Shown: positions 10,449 to 19,295 of the stretch, one piece after another
How positions within the stretch are numbered: the first letter of the stretch is position 1
How the letters are laid out: every line of letters starts with the position of its first letter
Assembly: GCF_004309355.1 (NCBI RefSeq)
Contig: NZ_BJCC01000014.1
Coordinates: 62,001-126,000 of the forward strand
Direction: 5' to 3'
DNA: 64,000 bases
From: Enterococcus florum
GTDB taxonomy: Bacteria > Bacillota > Bacilli > Lactobacillales > Enterococcaceae
Translations under genes and position numbers: made by a program
Notes under the pieces: model-generated
Databases searched by the model: none
What the model was told of the DNA's origin: nothing
The model's input: only the letters and a program-made list of their open reading frames with translations

Positions 10449-11411
10449 CTACAATACAGTCAATAGAACAACTAGCGCAGACACTAATCCAACCAACCAA
10501 AAAATGATATCTATCTTCCATTCTGACCACCCAGACATCTCGAAATGGTGGTGTAAGGGAGACATTTTGAAAACACGTTTTCCAGTTAATTTGAATGAAG
10601 TTACTTGAATCATGACACTTGCAGTTTCACATACGTACACTAACCCAATCAATAGCAATGTCCATTCTTGATGAAGCATGATTGAGACGGCCGCTAATAA
10701 TCCCCCGAGCGCCAATGATCCTACATCGCCCATAAAAATTTTTGCCGGTTTTTTGTTATACGGGAAAAAGCCCATCAATCCCCCGACCACACTTAAACAA
10801 ACGATTAATACCTCATACTGCTGTTGATTCCATGCAATGATAGCATAAGTTGCAAAAGAAATCGTGCCTAAACCTGACACTAGTCCATCGATACCGTCCG
10901 TCAGGTTGACTGCATTTGAAAAACCTACTAACCAAATAACAACAAATACACCATATAAGACTCCTAAAGATAGATCTAACCCAAATAGATTTAAGCTATT
11001 TGGGTAACCTTCCATCCGATAAACGAGATAAAATACGACCGCTACAATTACTTGTGCTACGAACTTTTGCCTGGATGTCAGCCCCTCGTTTTGTTTCTTT
11101 GCTAACTTTAAAAAGTCATCTAAAAAACCAATCAAGCCATAAAATAAAAGAACAAACAAGAGTATGACGAGAGATGTCGTAAACTGGTTTTGCCAAATAC
11201 TAAACCAAATAATCGTGACTGCTGCTGCACTCAAAAACCCGGCTCCGCCCATTGTCGGAGTTCCAGCTTTTGAATTGTGCCACTTCGGCCCTTCCTCTCT
11301 GATTTCTTGTCCTTGCTTCTTCATTCTAAAATAGCCAATCAAAAACGGCATCCAAGCGACAGTCATCGCAAAGCTACTGACAAAGGCAATAAATAATTGT
11401 GCCGGTTCCAT
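10449..11411 (-). CDS. mraY: MraY, phospho-MurNAc-pentapeptide translocase
   Basis: Polytopic membrane enzyme that transfers phospho-MurNAc-pentapeptide to undecaprenyl phosphate, giving lipid I. It has about ten hydrophobic segments and the family motifs KAGTPTMGG (near 48), LIGFLDDFLKL (catalytic Asp pair, near 95), NLTDGIDGL (near 172), FMGDVGSLALGG and the PLHHHFE histidine loop (near 287). Length 320 is normal. It lies 16 bases after pbpX, as in streptococci and enterococci. Confidence 0.97.
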   Translation of the reverse strand: MEPAQLFIAFVSSFAMTVAWMPFLIGYFRMKKQGQEIREEGPKWHNSKAGTPTMGGAGFLSAAAVTIIWFSIWQNQFTTSLVILLFVLLFYGLIGFLDDFLKLAKKQNEGLTSRQKFVAQVIVAVVFYLVYRMEGYPNSLNLFGLDLSLGVLYGVFVVIWLVGFSNAVNLTDGIDGLVSGLGTISFATYAIIAWNQQQYEVLIVCLSVVGGLMGFFPYNKKPAKIFMGDVGSLALGGLLAAVSIMLHQEWTLLLIGLVYVCETASVMIQVTSFKLTGKRVFKMSPLHHHFEMSGWSEWKIDIIFWLVGLVSALVVLLTVL

Positions 11412-11427
11412 TCTTTTCTCTCCAGTC

Positions 11428-13614
11428 TTAACCCAGGGTAATTTTCAATTTCTTATTGGATAGTTCACTATAGGGTTCGATACTTTGTTTTGTACAGTAC
11501 CCCTCCCCTTTAAAGCTGACCTCAATATCCAGCAGTGAAGCAAGCTTCAGTATATCTGCCTTGGACCAGCCTCTGATATCTGGTATTTCCTTTTTTCCGT
11601 CAGTCAATAGGATCAATCGTTCATTCGCCATCATTTTTTCACCTGGCTTTGCAGATTGCTGAACGATTTTTTTGCCATCGCCGATCACAACTGCTGTCAT
11701 TCCACGTTTATTCGCATCTGATGCAGCGGTTTCTGTTTTTAGATTCCGATAATCTTCGACCGTCACTTGCTCATCCTCTGTACTACTGGAATCAGTTTCG
11801 TTCCCTTGGAATTCCATTGCACGATTTAACAAAGGATTAGCGATTTCACCTAAAATTCCTGCAGGGTAATGCTCCGGTTGTTTCAATGTTAAATACAAAA
11901 TATACTCAGGATCTTCAGAAGGCAGCATCAAAGCGATCGAATAAATATAATTGGTGGCACCCGTTAAATATCTTCCATTTTCAGAAATCTGTGCTGTTCC
12001 CGTTTTGGCTGAAATATGGTAGCCAGGTACATTGTATTGGTCATATGCAGATCCATAATTTTGACTCTCAACTACATCCCGCATATACTCACGAATGGTT
12101 TGCGCTGTTTCAGCCGTAATCGGTTCACCTACTACTTCTGGCTTTGTAACAATCTCTTTTCCATCATTTGGATTCACGATTTTATTGATATAGTGAGGTT
12201 GCAGCATTTTCCCATCATTTGCAATTGCTGTATAGCCGCGCATCATTTGAAAATTCGTTACCCCAATCGCTTGGCCGTAAGCACTCATAGCCTGGTCAAC
12301 AATATTACTGGATGGCAATGTCCCTTTGCTCTCATTGGGCAGCGCTGAATAAGTACTTTGACCGAAGCCGAACTGTTTCATATATTCTGGCCATTTATTT
12401 CCCAGCCGCTCTTGAAGCATTACCATACCCACATTACTTGACCAAGACAATGCTTGGCGCATAGTCAAAACACCTTTTTCACCAAGATCATGGTCATTAA
12501 TCGTAGCATCCGCAACTTTGATTTTACCAGACACATACGATTCATTTTCATCGAAAATTCCTTCATTTACCGCTGCAGCGGTGGTAAATACTTTCATCGT
12601 CGAACCCGGTTCAAAATTATCTTCAACTAAGAAATTCCGCCAAACATTTTCTTCGTCCAAGCCTTCTTTTGTCTCTGGATTGAAGGTAGGACGTTGCGAC
12701 ATAGCCAAAATATCTCCTGTTTTGGCTTGCATCAGCATAGCAGTCATCTCTGTTGCTTTAGCTTTTTCATCGACTTCATCCATCAGCGTTTCTAAGTAAC
12801 TTTGAAGGCCTGAATCTAGAGTCGTATAAATGTCCTCGCCATCTTCTGCAGCTTTCTGCTCTGCTACTGTTCCTGGCAGCGGCTTTTGAGTATTGTCTTT
12901 TTGATAGACGATTTTCCCGTCTTTTCCTTTCAGCACATCGTCGTATGCTGCTTCTAATCCCATTTTCCCTTCCAGATTTTCATCTTCATTAGGGGTGGCA
13001 TACCCGATAAAATGGGAAGCAAATGCTCCGTTAGGATACATTCGATCTGTATGTTCGGCGAAATACAGGCCTTTGACACCTGCATCTTCCATATCTTTCT
13101 GAATCTTTTGTTTCTTCTCTTCTGAAATATTTTTTCCTTTTGAACCAAATTCGACTTGATAAAATTTAGCTCTTCCTTCGCTATTTAGACCACTTTCCAA
13201 ACGACTAAGAGCAGCTTTCTTTTTGATACCTAAGTTGTCATGAATGATCGTTGCCAGTTTAGAGAAATCTTTTTTTTGAGCGTAGAGTTTCTCTTCACCC
13301 GAAGTAAAGCTTTCTGACAAAATAGCATAAATAGAATAAGAAGTGGCATCCTCTGCAATCGCAACACCGTTACGATCATAGATTGTGCCACGTTTCGCCT
13401 TGACGACTTCCTCGCCACGGTAGAGCTCTTCAGTTTTTTCTTTCAAAGAGGTTCCTGCTACATGTCCACCCGCCACGACATAAATCATTCGAACGGCAAA
13501 CAAAAAGAACAATCCAATACTCGTAGCAAATAAAAGAATACCTACTTTTTTGCGATTGTTCATCGGAGTTAGATTTTTTTTGCGGATTTTTCGTTTAATC
13601 CTTTTAAAGCTCAT
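11428..13614 (-). CDS. pbpX: Class B penicillin-binding protein (PBP2x type) with PASTA tail
   Basis: Septal peptidoglycan transpeptidase of the divisome, working with FtsW. The sequence shows a cytoplasmic basic N-terminus, a membrane anchor at about 25-45, the PBP dimerisation domain starting with RGTIYDRNGVAIAED, and the transpeptidase domain with SxxK (GSTMK, Ser338/Lys341), SxN (SWSSNVG) and KTGTA. The C-terminus carries two PASTA-type repeats, one weak (about 600-665) and a last one with IPDIRGWSKADILKLASLL. At 728 residues it fits PBP2x. Its ATG overlaps the region just after the ftsL stop, so the two are likely translationally coupled. Confidence 0.95.
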   Translation of the reverse strand: MSFKRIKRKIRKKNLTPMNNRKKVGILLFATSIGLFFLFAVRMIYVVAGGHVAGTSLKEKTEELYRGEEVVKAKRGTIYDRNGVAIAEDATSYSIYAILSESFTSGEEKLYAQKKDFSKLATIIHDNLGIKKKAALSRLESGLNSEGRAKFYQVEFGSKGKNISEEKKQKIQKDMEDAGVKGLYFAEHTDRMYPNGAFASHFIGYATPNEDENLEGKMGLEAAYDDVLKGKDGKIVYQKDNTQKPLPGTVAEQKAAEDGEDIYTTLDSGLQSYLETLMDEVDEKAKATEMTAMLMQAKTGDILAMSQRPTFNPETKEGLDEENVWRNFLVEDNFEPGSTMKVFTTAAAVNEGIFDENESYVSGKIKVADATINDHDLGEKGVLTMRQALSWSSNVGMVMLQERLGNKWPEYMKQFGFGQSTYSALPNESKGTLPSSNIVDQAMSAYGQAIGVTNFQMMRGYTAIANDGKMLQPHYINKIVNPNDGKEIVTKPEVVGEPITAETAQTIREYMRDVVESQNYGSAYDQYNVPGYHISAKTGTAQISENGRYLTGATNYIYSIALMLPSEDPEYILYLTLKQPEHYPAGILGEIANPLLNRAMEFQGNETDSSSTEDEQVTVEDYRNLKTETAASDANKRGMTAVVIGDGKKIVQQSAKPGEKMMANERLILLTDGKKEIPDIRGWSKADILKLASLLDIEVSFKGEGYCTKQSIEPYSELSNKKLKITLG

Positions 13615-13995
13615 TTACTTCACTTTCCTTAAATTCTCGTCATTGATCTTAAGTTCAGCTTTTTCGGCAATCTCTTTCAAACGGTCTGAACGAGACAGCT
13701 CATTTTTTTCTTGTTGAAGTTGTGTAGCTGTTTTTTCCTTTTCATCGATTTGAGATTGAATATTGCTGATCTCATTTTGGGTCTTGCTGACATCATTACG
13801 CATATTCACCATCAAAACAGCTGTAGCAATCAACATAAGCAATAAGCCAACCACAGCGATCTTTTCAATTCGAGAAACCTTTTTTAATCGTTCTGCAGGA
13901 GAGACAAAGACATCAAAGGAATCTGGCATTTGAGTTGTTTGTTCTGGTCGTGCATAATCAAATGGTCGTTGTTGATCATTTTTCAATTCAGCCAT
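13615..13995 (-). CDS. ftsL: Cell-division protein FtsL
   Basis: Small bitopic divisome protein that pairs with DivIC and DivIB. It has a charged cytoplasmic N-terminus, one membrane segment at about 46-66 (IAVVGLLLMLIATAVLMVNM) and a C-terminal heptad-repeat coiled coil rich in K, E and Q. Sequence identity in this family is low, so the call rests on topology, size (126) and position between rsmH and pbpX. Its stop is immediately before the pbpX start. Confidence 0.93.
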   Translation of the reverse strand: MAELKNDQQRPFDYARPEQTTQMPDSFDVFVSPAERLKKVSRIEKIAVVGLLLMLIATAVLMVNMRNDVSKTQNEISNIQSQIDEKEKTATQLQQEKNELSRSDRLKEIAEKAELKINDENLRKVK

Positions 13996-14000
13996 AATTC

Positions 14001-14960
14001 CTATCCTCTCTTCGTTTTTTCTGCAATCCTTAATTTTGCGCTTCGTGCGCGATTGTTTGTTTCTAATTCATCCGCTTGCGGAATGATCGGTTTTCTTGTG
14101 ATTGTTTTTAAAATTGGTTGATATTCTTCGGGTACGACTGGTAACCCAGGAGGCAAATCTTTCGGCTCACTAAATTCTCGAAACATCGCTTTAACGATTC
14201 GATCCTCTAAAGAATGAAAGGTGATCACACTGATCCTTCCTTCTGGTGCCAGCAAATGGATCGCCTGTTCCAATGAGGTTTCAATTGCTCCCAGCTCATC
14301 GTTAACAGCAATTCGAACGGCTTGGAAAATCCGTTTTGCAGGGTGTCCCCCCTTGCGGCGTGCTGGAGCAGGTATTGCCTCTTTTATGATTTCAACCAGC
14401 TCACCAGTAGTTTTGATCGGTGCGGTTGAGCGTCTTTTTTCAATTAGTCGAGCGATTTGTTTTGAAAATTTTTCTTCTCCATATCGGAAGAAAATTCTTA
14501 CCAGCTCATTATAGGAAAAGTCATTGATCACTTGGTAGGCACTCAAAGAAGCGTCTCTATCCATGCGCATGTCTAAGGGAGCATCTTGGTGGTAGCTAAA
14601 CCCACGTTCAGCTTCATCCAGCTGCGGAGAAGATACACCTAAATCGTATAAAACTCCGTGCACTTCAGAAACTCCAAGTCGCTCTAATTGGGAGGTGATT
14701 TCGCGGAAATTTGCTTTGATGAATGTAACCTGACCTTGATTCACATATTTTTCAAGACGTACTGCTGCATGATCGATCGCTGTCTGATCTTGGTCGAACG
14801 CGTAAAGATGACCGTTTGGACCCAACTGTTCTAGTAAGTACTCACTATGTCCAGCCCCACCTAGCGTACAATCAACATAAATCCCTTCCGGTTTGATAGT
14901 CAAACCATCTACTGTTTCATGCAGTAAAACGGTTGTATGTTGAAAGTCTGCCGCCATCAT
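14001..14960 (-). CDS. rsmH: RsmH, 16S rRNA m4C1402 methyltransferase
   Basis: S-adenosylmethionine-dependent enzyme that N4-methylates C1402 in the decoding centre of 16S rRNA (old name MraW). Motifs: [13 protein letters not shown] at the N-terminus, SAM loop [34 protein letters not shown], and the C-terminal [15 protein letters not shown]. It is 319 residues. The start has two adjacent ATG codons after AGGAAGAGG, so the first codon is uncertain by one. It lies between mraZ and ftsL. Confidence 0.97.
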   Translation of the reverse strand: MMAADFQHTTVLLHETVDGLTIKPEGIYVDCTLGGAGHSEYLLEQLGPNGHLYAFDQDQTAIDHAAVRLEKYVNQGQVTFIKANFREITSQLERLGVSEVHGVLYDLGVSSPQLDEAERGFSYHQDAPLDMRMDRDASLSAYQVINDFSYNELVRIFFRYGEEKFSKQIARLIEKRRSTAPIKTTGELVEIIKEAIPAPARRKGGHPAKRIFQAVRIAVNDELGAIETSLEQAIHLLAPEGRISVITFHSLEDRIVKAMFREFSEPKDLPPGLPVVPEEYQPILKTITRKPIIPQADELETNNRARSAKLRIAEKTKRG

Positions 14961-14971
14961 TAATCCTCTTC

Positions 14972-15403
14972 CTAAAATCCAAAATCGACCATTGTTTCAG
15001 CAATGTCGTCAAAACTTGCTTCTGTTATTTCTGTAAATTCACGCCATCGAGCCTCATTCCAAATCTCAATTCGATTTGCAACACCGATAATCACACACTC
15101 CTTCTCAAGAGTCGCATGATTTCTTAACGCTGCTGGAATGTTGATCCGCCCTTGTTTGTCAATCTCGCATTCTGTTGCTGCAGAATAAAAGAAGCGCACA
15201 AATGTACGTGCATCTTTTTTTGACAACGGCATCTCATTTAGCTTAGTCTCTAAGCTAGACCACTCATCTAAGGGATAGCCAAATAAGCAGCCATCCATCC
15301 CGCGGGTAACGACAAATTTTTCGCCTAATTGTTCACGCAATTTCGATGGAACGATCAATCGTCCTTTTGCATCGATATTGTGCTGAAATTCTCCCATGAA
15401 CAT
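14972..15403 (-). CDS. mraZ: MraZ transcriptional regulator
   Basis: AbrB/SpoVT-like DNA-binding protein, usually a repressor of its own dcw operon. Two SpoVT-AbrB repeats are visible: [20 protein letters not shown] (about 1-20) with [19 protein letters not shown], and the second beginning [20 protein letters not shown] chose ATG at 15403, 8 bases after GGGGTGA; this gives 143 residues, the standard length. A longer reading frame exists upstream but would run through the operator repeats. First gene of the cluster. Confidence 0.96.
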   Translation of the reverse strand: MFMGEFQHNIDAKGRLIVPSKLREQLGEKFVVTRGMDGCLFGYPLDEWSSLETKLNEMPLSKKDARTFVRFFYSAATECEIDKQGRINIPAALRNHATLEKECVIIGVANRIEIWNEARWREFTEITEASFDDIAETMVDFGF

Positions 15404-15419
15404 ATTAGACTCACCCCTG

Positions 15420-15470
15420 TCTCCCACTACATGAGTTAAGTCTACCACAATCCCCCACAATCTACCACAT
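15420..15470 (-). promoter_or_regulatory. MraZ operator: phased direct repeats upstream of mraZ
   Basis: Three directly adjacent 10-base repeats lie at 15441-15450, 15451-15460 and 15461-15470. On the minus strand they read TGTGGTAGAT, TGTGGGGGAT and TGTGGTAGAC. A fourth related copy (TAGTGGGAGA) is at 15420-15429, 21 bases from the nearest. One-turn spacing of short GTGG-type repeats is the known architecture of MraZ binding sites. A TAGAAA hexamer just upstream could be the -10. A TTGACA lies at 15523-15528, but I could not match it to a good -10. Confidence 0.75.
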
Positions 15471-15565
15471 TTTCTAGGAAACTGTTTCGAGAGTTGTCTG
15501 ACCTTTACTAACCATATTATTTTGTCAAGGATTCAAGTGGATATAACCAGTTTTTTTAAAGTCTT

Positions 15566-15949
15566 TTACTGAAATATCAATCGAATAAAGCTGACGATAA
15601 TCAGAATAAAATACAGTAAAATCGACATCAAAAAAGTGGAACGCCAAAACATCTTAAAAAAGCGTCCGTACATGATTTCCCGAAACCGATAAGCTTGAAA
15701 AGCTACGATACCGATTCCTAAGAAGAAAATCGTCAATAAAAAATATGGCAGTATTGAAAATGTACTGATATATTTTGAAATTTCATGCATTCCTACGATT
15801 AAAAAAGGCACTGAAATATCCGGTACTTTGATATTGAATTTCTGCTTCAATTTAAACGTATTTACGATATAATCTGATGCCAAAAAGACAATTACTGGAA
15901 AAATATACCACAATAACAAAACTAGAGAAAAAGACCCCAACAAACCCAT
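15566..15949 (-). CDS. DUF3397 family membrane protein
   Basis: A 127-residue protein with four hydrophobic segments (about 5-27, 48-62, 66-86 and 100-125). It has the features I associate with DUF3397, a family found just upstream of mraZ in lactobacilli and enterococci. Function unknown. It lies 160 bases upstream of mraZ on the same strand, with the MraZ operator and promoter in between, so it is probably a separate transcript that may read into the cluster. Ribosome site AAGGAAGGA is unusually close to the ATG (about 3 bases). Confidence 0.75.
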   Translation of the reverse strand: MGLLGSFSLVLLLWYIFPVIVFLASDYIVNTFKLKQKFNIKVPDISVPFLIVGMHEISKYISTFSILPYFLLTIFFLGIGIVAFQAYRFREIMYGRFFKMFWRSTFLMSILLYFILIIVSFIRLIFQ

Positions 15950-16110
15950 TCCTTCCTTTATTAACTACTACCGTCACTATACTTCATTATCATTACATTT
16001 TTGTTTCATTTAATTTAAAATCTAATAGATTTAGCAACTCTTAATAAAAAACAATTTTTCTTCACACAGTTGAAAAAATGTTTAAACCCGCATAAACCGT
16101 TCTGATTCAT

Positions 16111-16146
16111 TTGCAGTCCTTGCAGAAATGCAGTATCATGATACTG
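16111..16146 (+). promoter_or_regulatory. Promoter with a perfect 16-bp palindrome over the -10
   Basis: TTGCAG (16111-16116), a 17-base spacer and TATCAT (16134-16139) form a good sigma-A promoter for the DUF4044 gene. The -10 lies inside CAGTATCATGATACTG (16131-16146), which is its own reverse complement over all 16 bases. The spacer also repeats TGCAG three times. This layout suggests control by a dimeric repressor. Confidence 0.7.
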
Positions 16147-16171
16147 AATCTTAACAAGGACGTGACAATCT

Positions 16172-16288
16172 ATGAAAGAAAAAAAATCGACGAGCACCTT
16201 CTCTAAAGTCACAAAAGTCGTTATCTGGGCAATGCTGCTTTTGATTGTAGGTTCACTTGTAATCAGCAGTCTGATCAGCGTAATGTAA
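16172..16288 (+). CDS. DUF4044-like 38-residue membrane protein
   Basis: Very short gene: a lysine/serine-rich start (MKEKKSTSTFSKVTK) and one hydrophobic helix (about 16-36, VVIWAMLLLIVGSLVISSLI), ending SVM. This size and pattern match DUF4044, tiny membrane proteins found near mraZ in Lactobacillales; role unknown. Support for expression: a clear promoter at 16111-16139, an AAGGA site about 11 bases before the ATG, and a strong terminator right after the stop. It points away from the dcw cluster and towards recN. Confidence 0.75.
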   Translation: MKEKKSTSTFSKVTKVVIWAMLLLIVGSLVISSLISVM

Positions 16289-16326
16289 AAATAGATCGAA
16301 GCTCTTTCGCTTCGATCTATTTTTTT
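16289..16326. terminator. Bidirectional Rho-independent terminator (DUF4044 gene / recN)
   Basis: AAATAGATCGAAGC and GCTTCGATCTATTT pair as a 14-bp perfect stem around TCTTTC, with T-runs on both strands. It ends the DUF4044 transcript on plus and the recN operon on minus; the last recN codons are inside the stem. Confidence 0.92.
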
Positions 16327-17987
16327 GCCAACTCGAGCAGTTCTCTGGCGTGCTGAATGGTCAACTCGGTAATTTCTGTTCCCGCAAGCATCCTTGCGAT
16401 CTCATCGATTCTTTCAGAAGGTGACAATTCCTCAACGATGGTGATCGTCCGATTCTCTACCACCTCTTTACGGATAAACAATTGATGATCCGCTTTTGCA
16501 GCAACCTGCGGAAGATGGGTGATACATAATACCTGAGAATTTTCACCGATTTGATAAATTTTATCTGCAATCGCCTGAGCCACCCGACCGCTTACACCTG
16601 TATCCACTTCATCAAAAACGATACTCGTTAATCCTTGTTTTCGAGAAAAAATAGTTTTTAAAGCCAGCATAACACGAGAGATTTCTCCGCCCGAAGCAAC
16701 TTTGACAAGTGGTTTCAGAGGCTCTCCAGGATTGGTCGTAATATAAAATTCAATCTCATCAATTCCATGCTCTGTAATAGTTGTTTCGCTGAAATGTACG
16801 TGAAAGCAAGCATTCTCCATATACAATTGTTTTAATTCTTGTTGAATAGCTTCTTCAATACGTTTAGAGATTTTCTGGCGTTTCGCATGAAGCTGCAACG
16901 CGTCTTCCGTTAAATCGGTTTTCTTTTCTTCAAGTTCTTTTTCCAGAAGTTCCAGCTTTCCTTCTGAGAAATCAGACTCAATCAATTCTTGACTGATTGT
17001 TTGATAATACGCAAGAATACTTTCAATTGAATCCCCATACTTTCGCTTCAGCTGATGAATGAGTTCAAGTCGTTCATTGACAGTATCCAACCGCTCCTCA
17101 TCTAGTTCGAGCAGATCCAATTGCCGACTGATTTCAGTTGCAGCATCTTGTAACAGATAATAGGCACTGTGAACATTATCGGAAATGGTTTGATAAGCAT
17201 CATCTAAAGGTGCAATACTCTGCAACTCCTGACTAGCTAGACCAATACCGTCCAATGCACTTGCTTCATCATTGGTCAACGCTTGGTAGCTGTATGACAA
17301 TGTATCTACGATTTTCTGAAAATTCACAAGCTTATCTCGTTCTTCGATTAGCCGTTCTTCTTCGCCAACTTCCAGTTCGGCACTTCCAATCTCCTCCTGT
17401 TGAAAAGTTAACATATCCATACGTTGAACAAACGTTTGCTCATTCTGTTTGTATTTTCTAACTCGTTGAGCCAACTCCAGATACTCGTGATACGCATGAC
17501 GATATCTGCGCTTTTCCGCTTGAAAATCTTCTGAACCAAAGCTGTCAAGCAAACGCAAATGTGCATCAGGATTCATCAATTCTTGATGATCGTTTTGTCC
17601 TTGAATATCAACAATATAATGGCCAATACGTCGTAAATTCGATAATGTTACGATTCGTCCATTGACGCGGCAGATATTTTTTCCTGAAACATTCATATCT
17701 CTCTGAACGACCAATATACCTTCTTCTGTTTCAATCCCCAATTCATTCGCTAGTTTTTGAAAATCCTTGTGTATGGGCAAATCAAATAACCCTTCCAACA
17801 CACAGTGTTCACTGCCTTGTCGAATATATTCTACGGAGGAACGGGCCCCGGCCAACAAACTTACTGCGTCGATAATGATCGATTTCCCTGCACCGGTTTC
17901 CCCAGTGAGTGCAGTCATTTTATCCGCAAAGGTTAGATGCAAAGAAGAAATAATCGCAAAATTCTTGATCGATAATTCCTGTAACAT
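16317..17987 (-). CDS. recN: DNA repair protein RecN
   Basis: SMC-like ATPase that acts early in double-strand break repair. The N-terminal Walker A loop is TGETGAGKSIIID (about 28-40). Two long coiled coils flank the middle (about 155-370). The C-terminal half has the signature motif VASGGEISRVMLALK and Walker B SIVFDEVDTGVSG. Length 556 is normal. It starts 12 bases after argR, and the order recN-argR-tlyA-ispA-xseBA-folD-nusB is conserved in Firmicutes. Its stop lies inside the shared terminator. Confidence 0.97.
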   Translation of the reverse strand: MLQELSIKNFAIISSLHLTFADKMTALTGETGAGKSIIIDAVSLLAGARSSVEYIRQGSEHCVLEGLFDLPIHKDFQKLANELGIETEEGILVVQRDMNVSGKNICRVNGRIVTLSNLRRIGHYIVDIQGQNDHQELMNPDAHLRLLDSFGSEDFQAEKRRYRHAYHEYLELAQRVRKYKQNEQTFVQRMDMLTFQQEEIGSAELEVGEEERLIEERDKLVNFQKIVDTLSYSYQALTNDEASALDGIGLASQELQSIAPLDDAYQTISDNVHSAYYLLQDAATEISRQLDLLELDEERLDTVNERLELIHQLKRKYGDSIESILAYYQTISQELIESDFSEGKLELLEKELEEKKTDLTEDALQLHAKRQKISKRIEEAIQQELKQLYMENACFHVHFSETTITEHGIDEIEFYITTNPGEPLKPLVKVASGGEISRVMLALKTIFSRKQGLTSIVFDEVDTGVSGRVAQAIADKIYQIGENSQVLCITHLPQVAAKADHQLFIRKEVVENRTITIVEELSPSERIDEIARMLAGTEITELTIQHARELLELAKK

Positions 17988-17999
17988 AAGAACTTACTC

Positions 18000-18458
18000 C
18001 TATCTTTTCTGGCTTCGTTCGCGAAGATCTTGAAGAATTTTTTTCGCATCCTCTTCTGTTCGAGCAATCATCAACACACTGTCGTCATCATTAAGAATTG
18101 AAAATAATGCTCGGTTGAAATGACCTTCGATCAGATTGGCTGCTGCCGAGGCATTGCCCGGAAGTGTCTTCAAAACAATGAACTTTTCCATTTGGTCAAC
18201 AGACAAAAAAGCTTCCTTTAACAACTCCGTTAAGCGATTCGATAGATTTTCTTCATTTTTGTGAGGCATACTGTACCGATACCCGCCATTTGCAGCAGGA
18301 ACTTTAATCAGTTTCATTTCCTTGATATCTCTTGAAATGGTTGCCTGAGTGACTTCGACCCCTTCTTTGGTTAGTATGGACACAAAATCCTCTTGACGTT
18401 TGATATCATAATCACTTAATAAGCGAGTGATTAATCGATGACGATCCTTTTTTCGCAT
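18000..18458 (-). CDS. argR: ArgR/AhrC family arginine repressor
   Basis: Hexameric arginine-responsive transcription factor. The N-terminal winged helix (about 1-70) includes RQEDFVSILTKEGVEVTQATIS and RDIKEMKLIKVP. The C-terminal oligomerisation and arginine-binding domain has LKTLPGNASAAANLIE and LNDDDSVLMIARTEEDAKKI. Enterococci have several ArgR-type proteins; this copy beside recN corresponds positionally to AhrC. Length 152 is normal. The ATG follows AAGGGGG. Confidence 0.95.
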   Translation of the reverse strand: MRKKDRHRLITRLLSDYDIKRQEDFVSILTKEGVEVTQATISRDIKEMKLIKVPAANGGYRYSMPHKNEENLSNRLTELLKEAFLSVDQMEKFIVLKTLPGNASAAANLIEGHFNRALFSILNDDDSVLMIARTEEDAKKILQDLRERSQKR

Positions 18459-18468
18459 AGGAACCCCC

Positions 18469-19284
18469 TTATTTCTCTAAATACTTGTGCGCTGAATCAA
18501 CAACTTGACTTAAATCAATCGCTGGATTGATTGTTCCAGTTTCCCCGGCAGATTTCAGATGGACTAAAAATTCAATATTGCCTTCCCCACCAGTAATTGG
18601 TGAATAGGTTAATTCCTCAACATTGAATCCTTGGGTCACAGCAAAATCAGTAATTTCACTCAACACCTTTAGATGCGTTTTAGGGTCGCGAACAATTCCT
18701 TTTTTTCCAACGAATTCTTTGCCAGCCTCAAATTGAGGTTTGATCAAAGCTATGACATCTCCTCCATCAACAATAATTTTTTTTAGCGGAGGCAAAATCA
18801 ATTTTAATGAAATGAATGAAACATCAATCGTTGCAAATTCTGGCTGGCCTTTGTCAAAATCATTCAATGTAGAATAACGAAAGTTCGTTCTTTCCATCAC
18901 GACAACTCGTTCATCTTGGCGTAATTTCCACGCTAATTGATTGTAGCCTACGTCCAGTGCATAACTTAATTTTGCACCATTTTGCAATGCTGCATCTGTA
19001 AAACCGCCAGTAGAGGACCCGATATCCAACATTATTTTTCCATTGATCTCTACATTAAAATCGCGCAACGCTTTTTCTAATTTGAGCCCCCCGCGAGAAA
19101 CATACGCCAATGTCTGTCCTTTTACGTGCAGCTGACTGTCACCAGCAATTTTTTCTCCGGGTTTGTCCAATCGTTCATTCTTCTGATCATACACCAAGCC
19201 GGCCATGACACCTCGTCTAGCCTTTTCTCTGGTTTCAAATAAGCCTTGATTAAAGGCCAAAACATCGACACGTTCTTTTTTCAT
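18469..19284 (-). CDS. tlyA: TlyA family rRNA 2'-O-methyltransferase
   Basis: S4-domain protein joined to an RrmJ/FtsJ-type methyltransferase fold; TlyA members 2'-O-methylate rRNA cytidines, and older annotation calls them hemolysin A. The N-terminus has the S4 part (RVDVLAFNQGLFETREKARR). The catalytic domain follows YVSRGGLKLEKAL with SAM loop MLDIGSSTGGFTDAAL, plus DVSFISL and ALIKPQFEAG. Length 271 is normal. It sits between argR and ispA as in Bacillus (yqxC). Confidence 0.93.
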   Translation of the reverse strand: MKKERVDVLAFNQGLFETREKARRGVMAGLVYDQKNERLDKPGEKIAGDSQLHVKGQTLAYVSRGGLKLEKALRDFNVEINGKIMLDIGSSTGGFTDAALQNGAKLSYALDVGYNQLAWKLRQDERVVVMERTNFRYSTLNDFDKGQPEFATIDVSFISLKLILPPLKKIIVDGGDVIALIKPQFEAGKEFVGKKGIVRDPKTHLKVLSEITDFAVTQGFNVEELTYSPITGGEGNIEFLVHLKSAGETGTINPAIDLSQVVDSAHKYLEK

Positions 19285-19295
19285 GTCTGTCTCCC

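Noticed and set aside
16021-16036. AAATCTA-TAGATTT inverted repeat
   Set aside because: Short and A/T-rich, expected by chance in an A/T-rich gap, not linked to a promoter.
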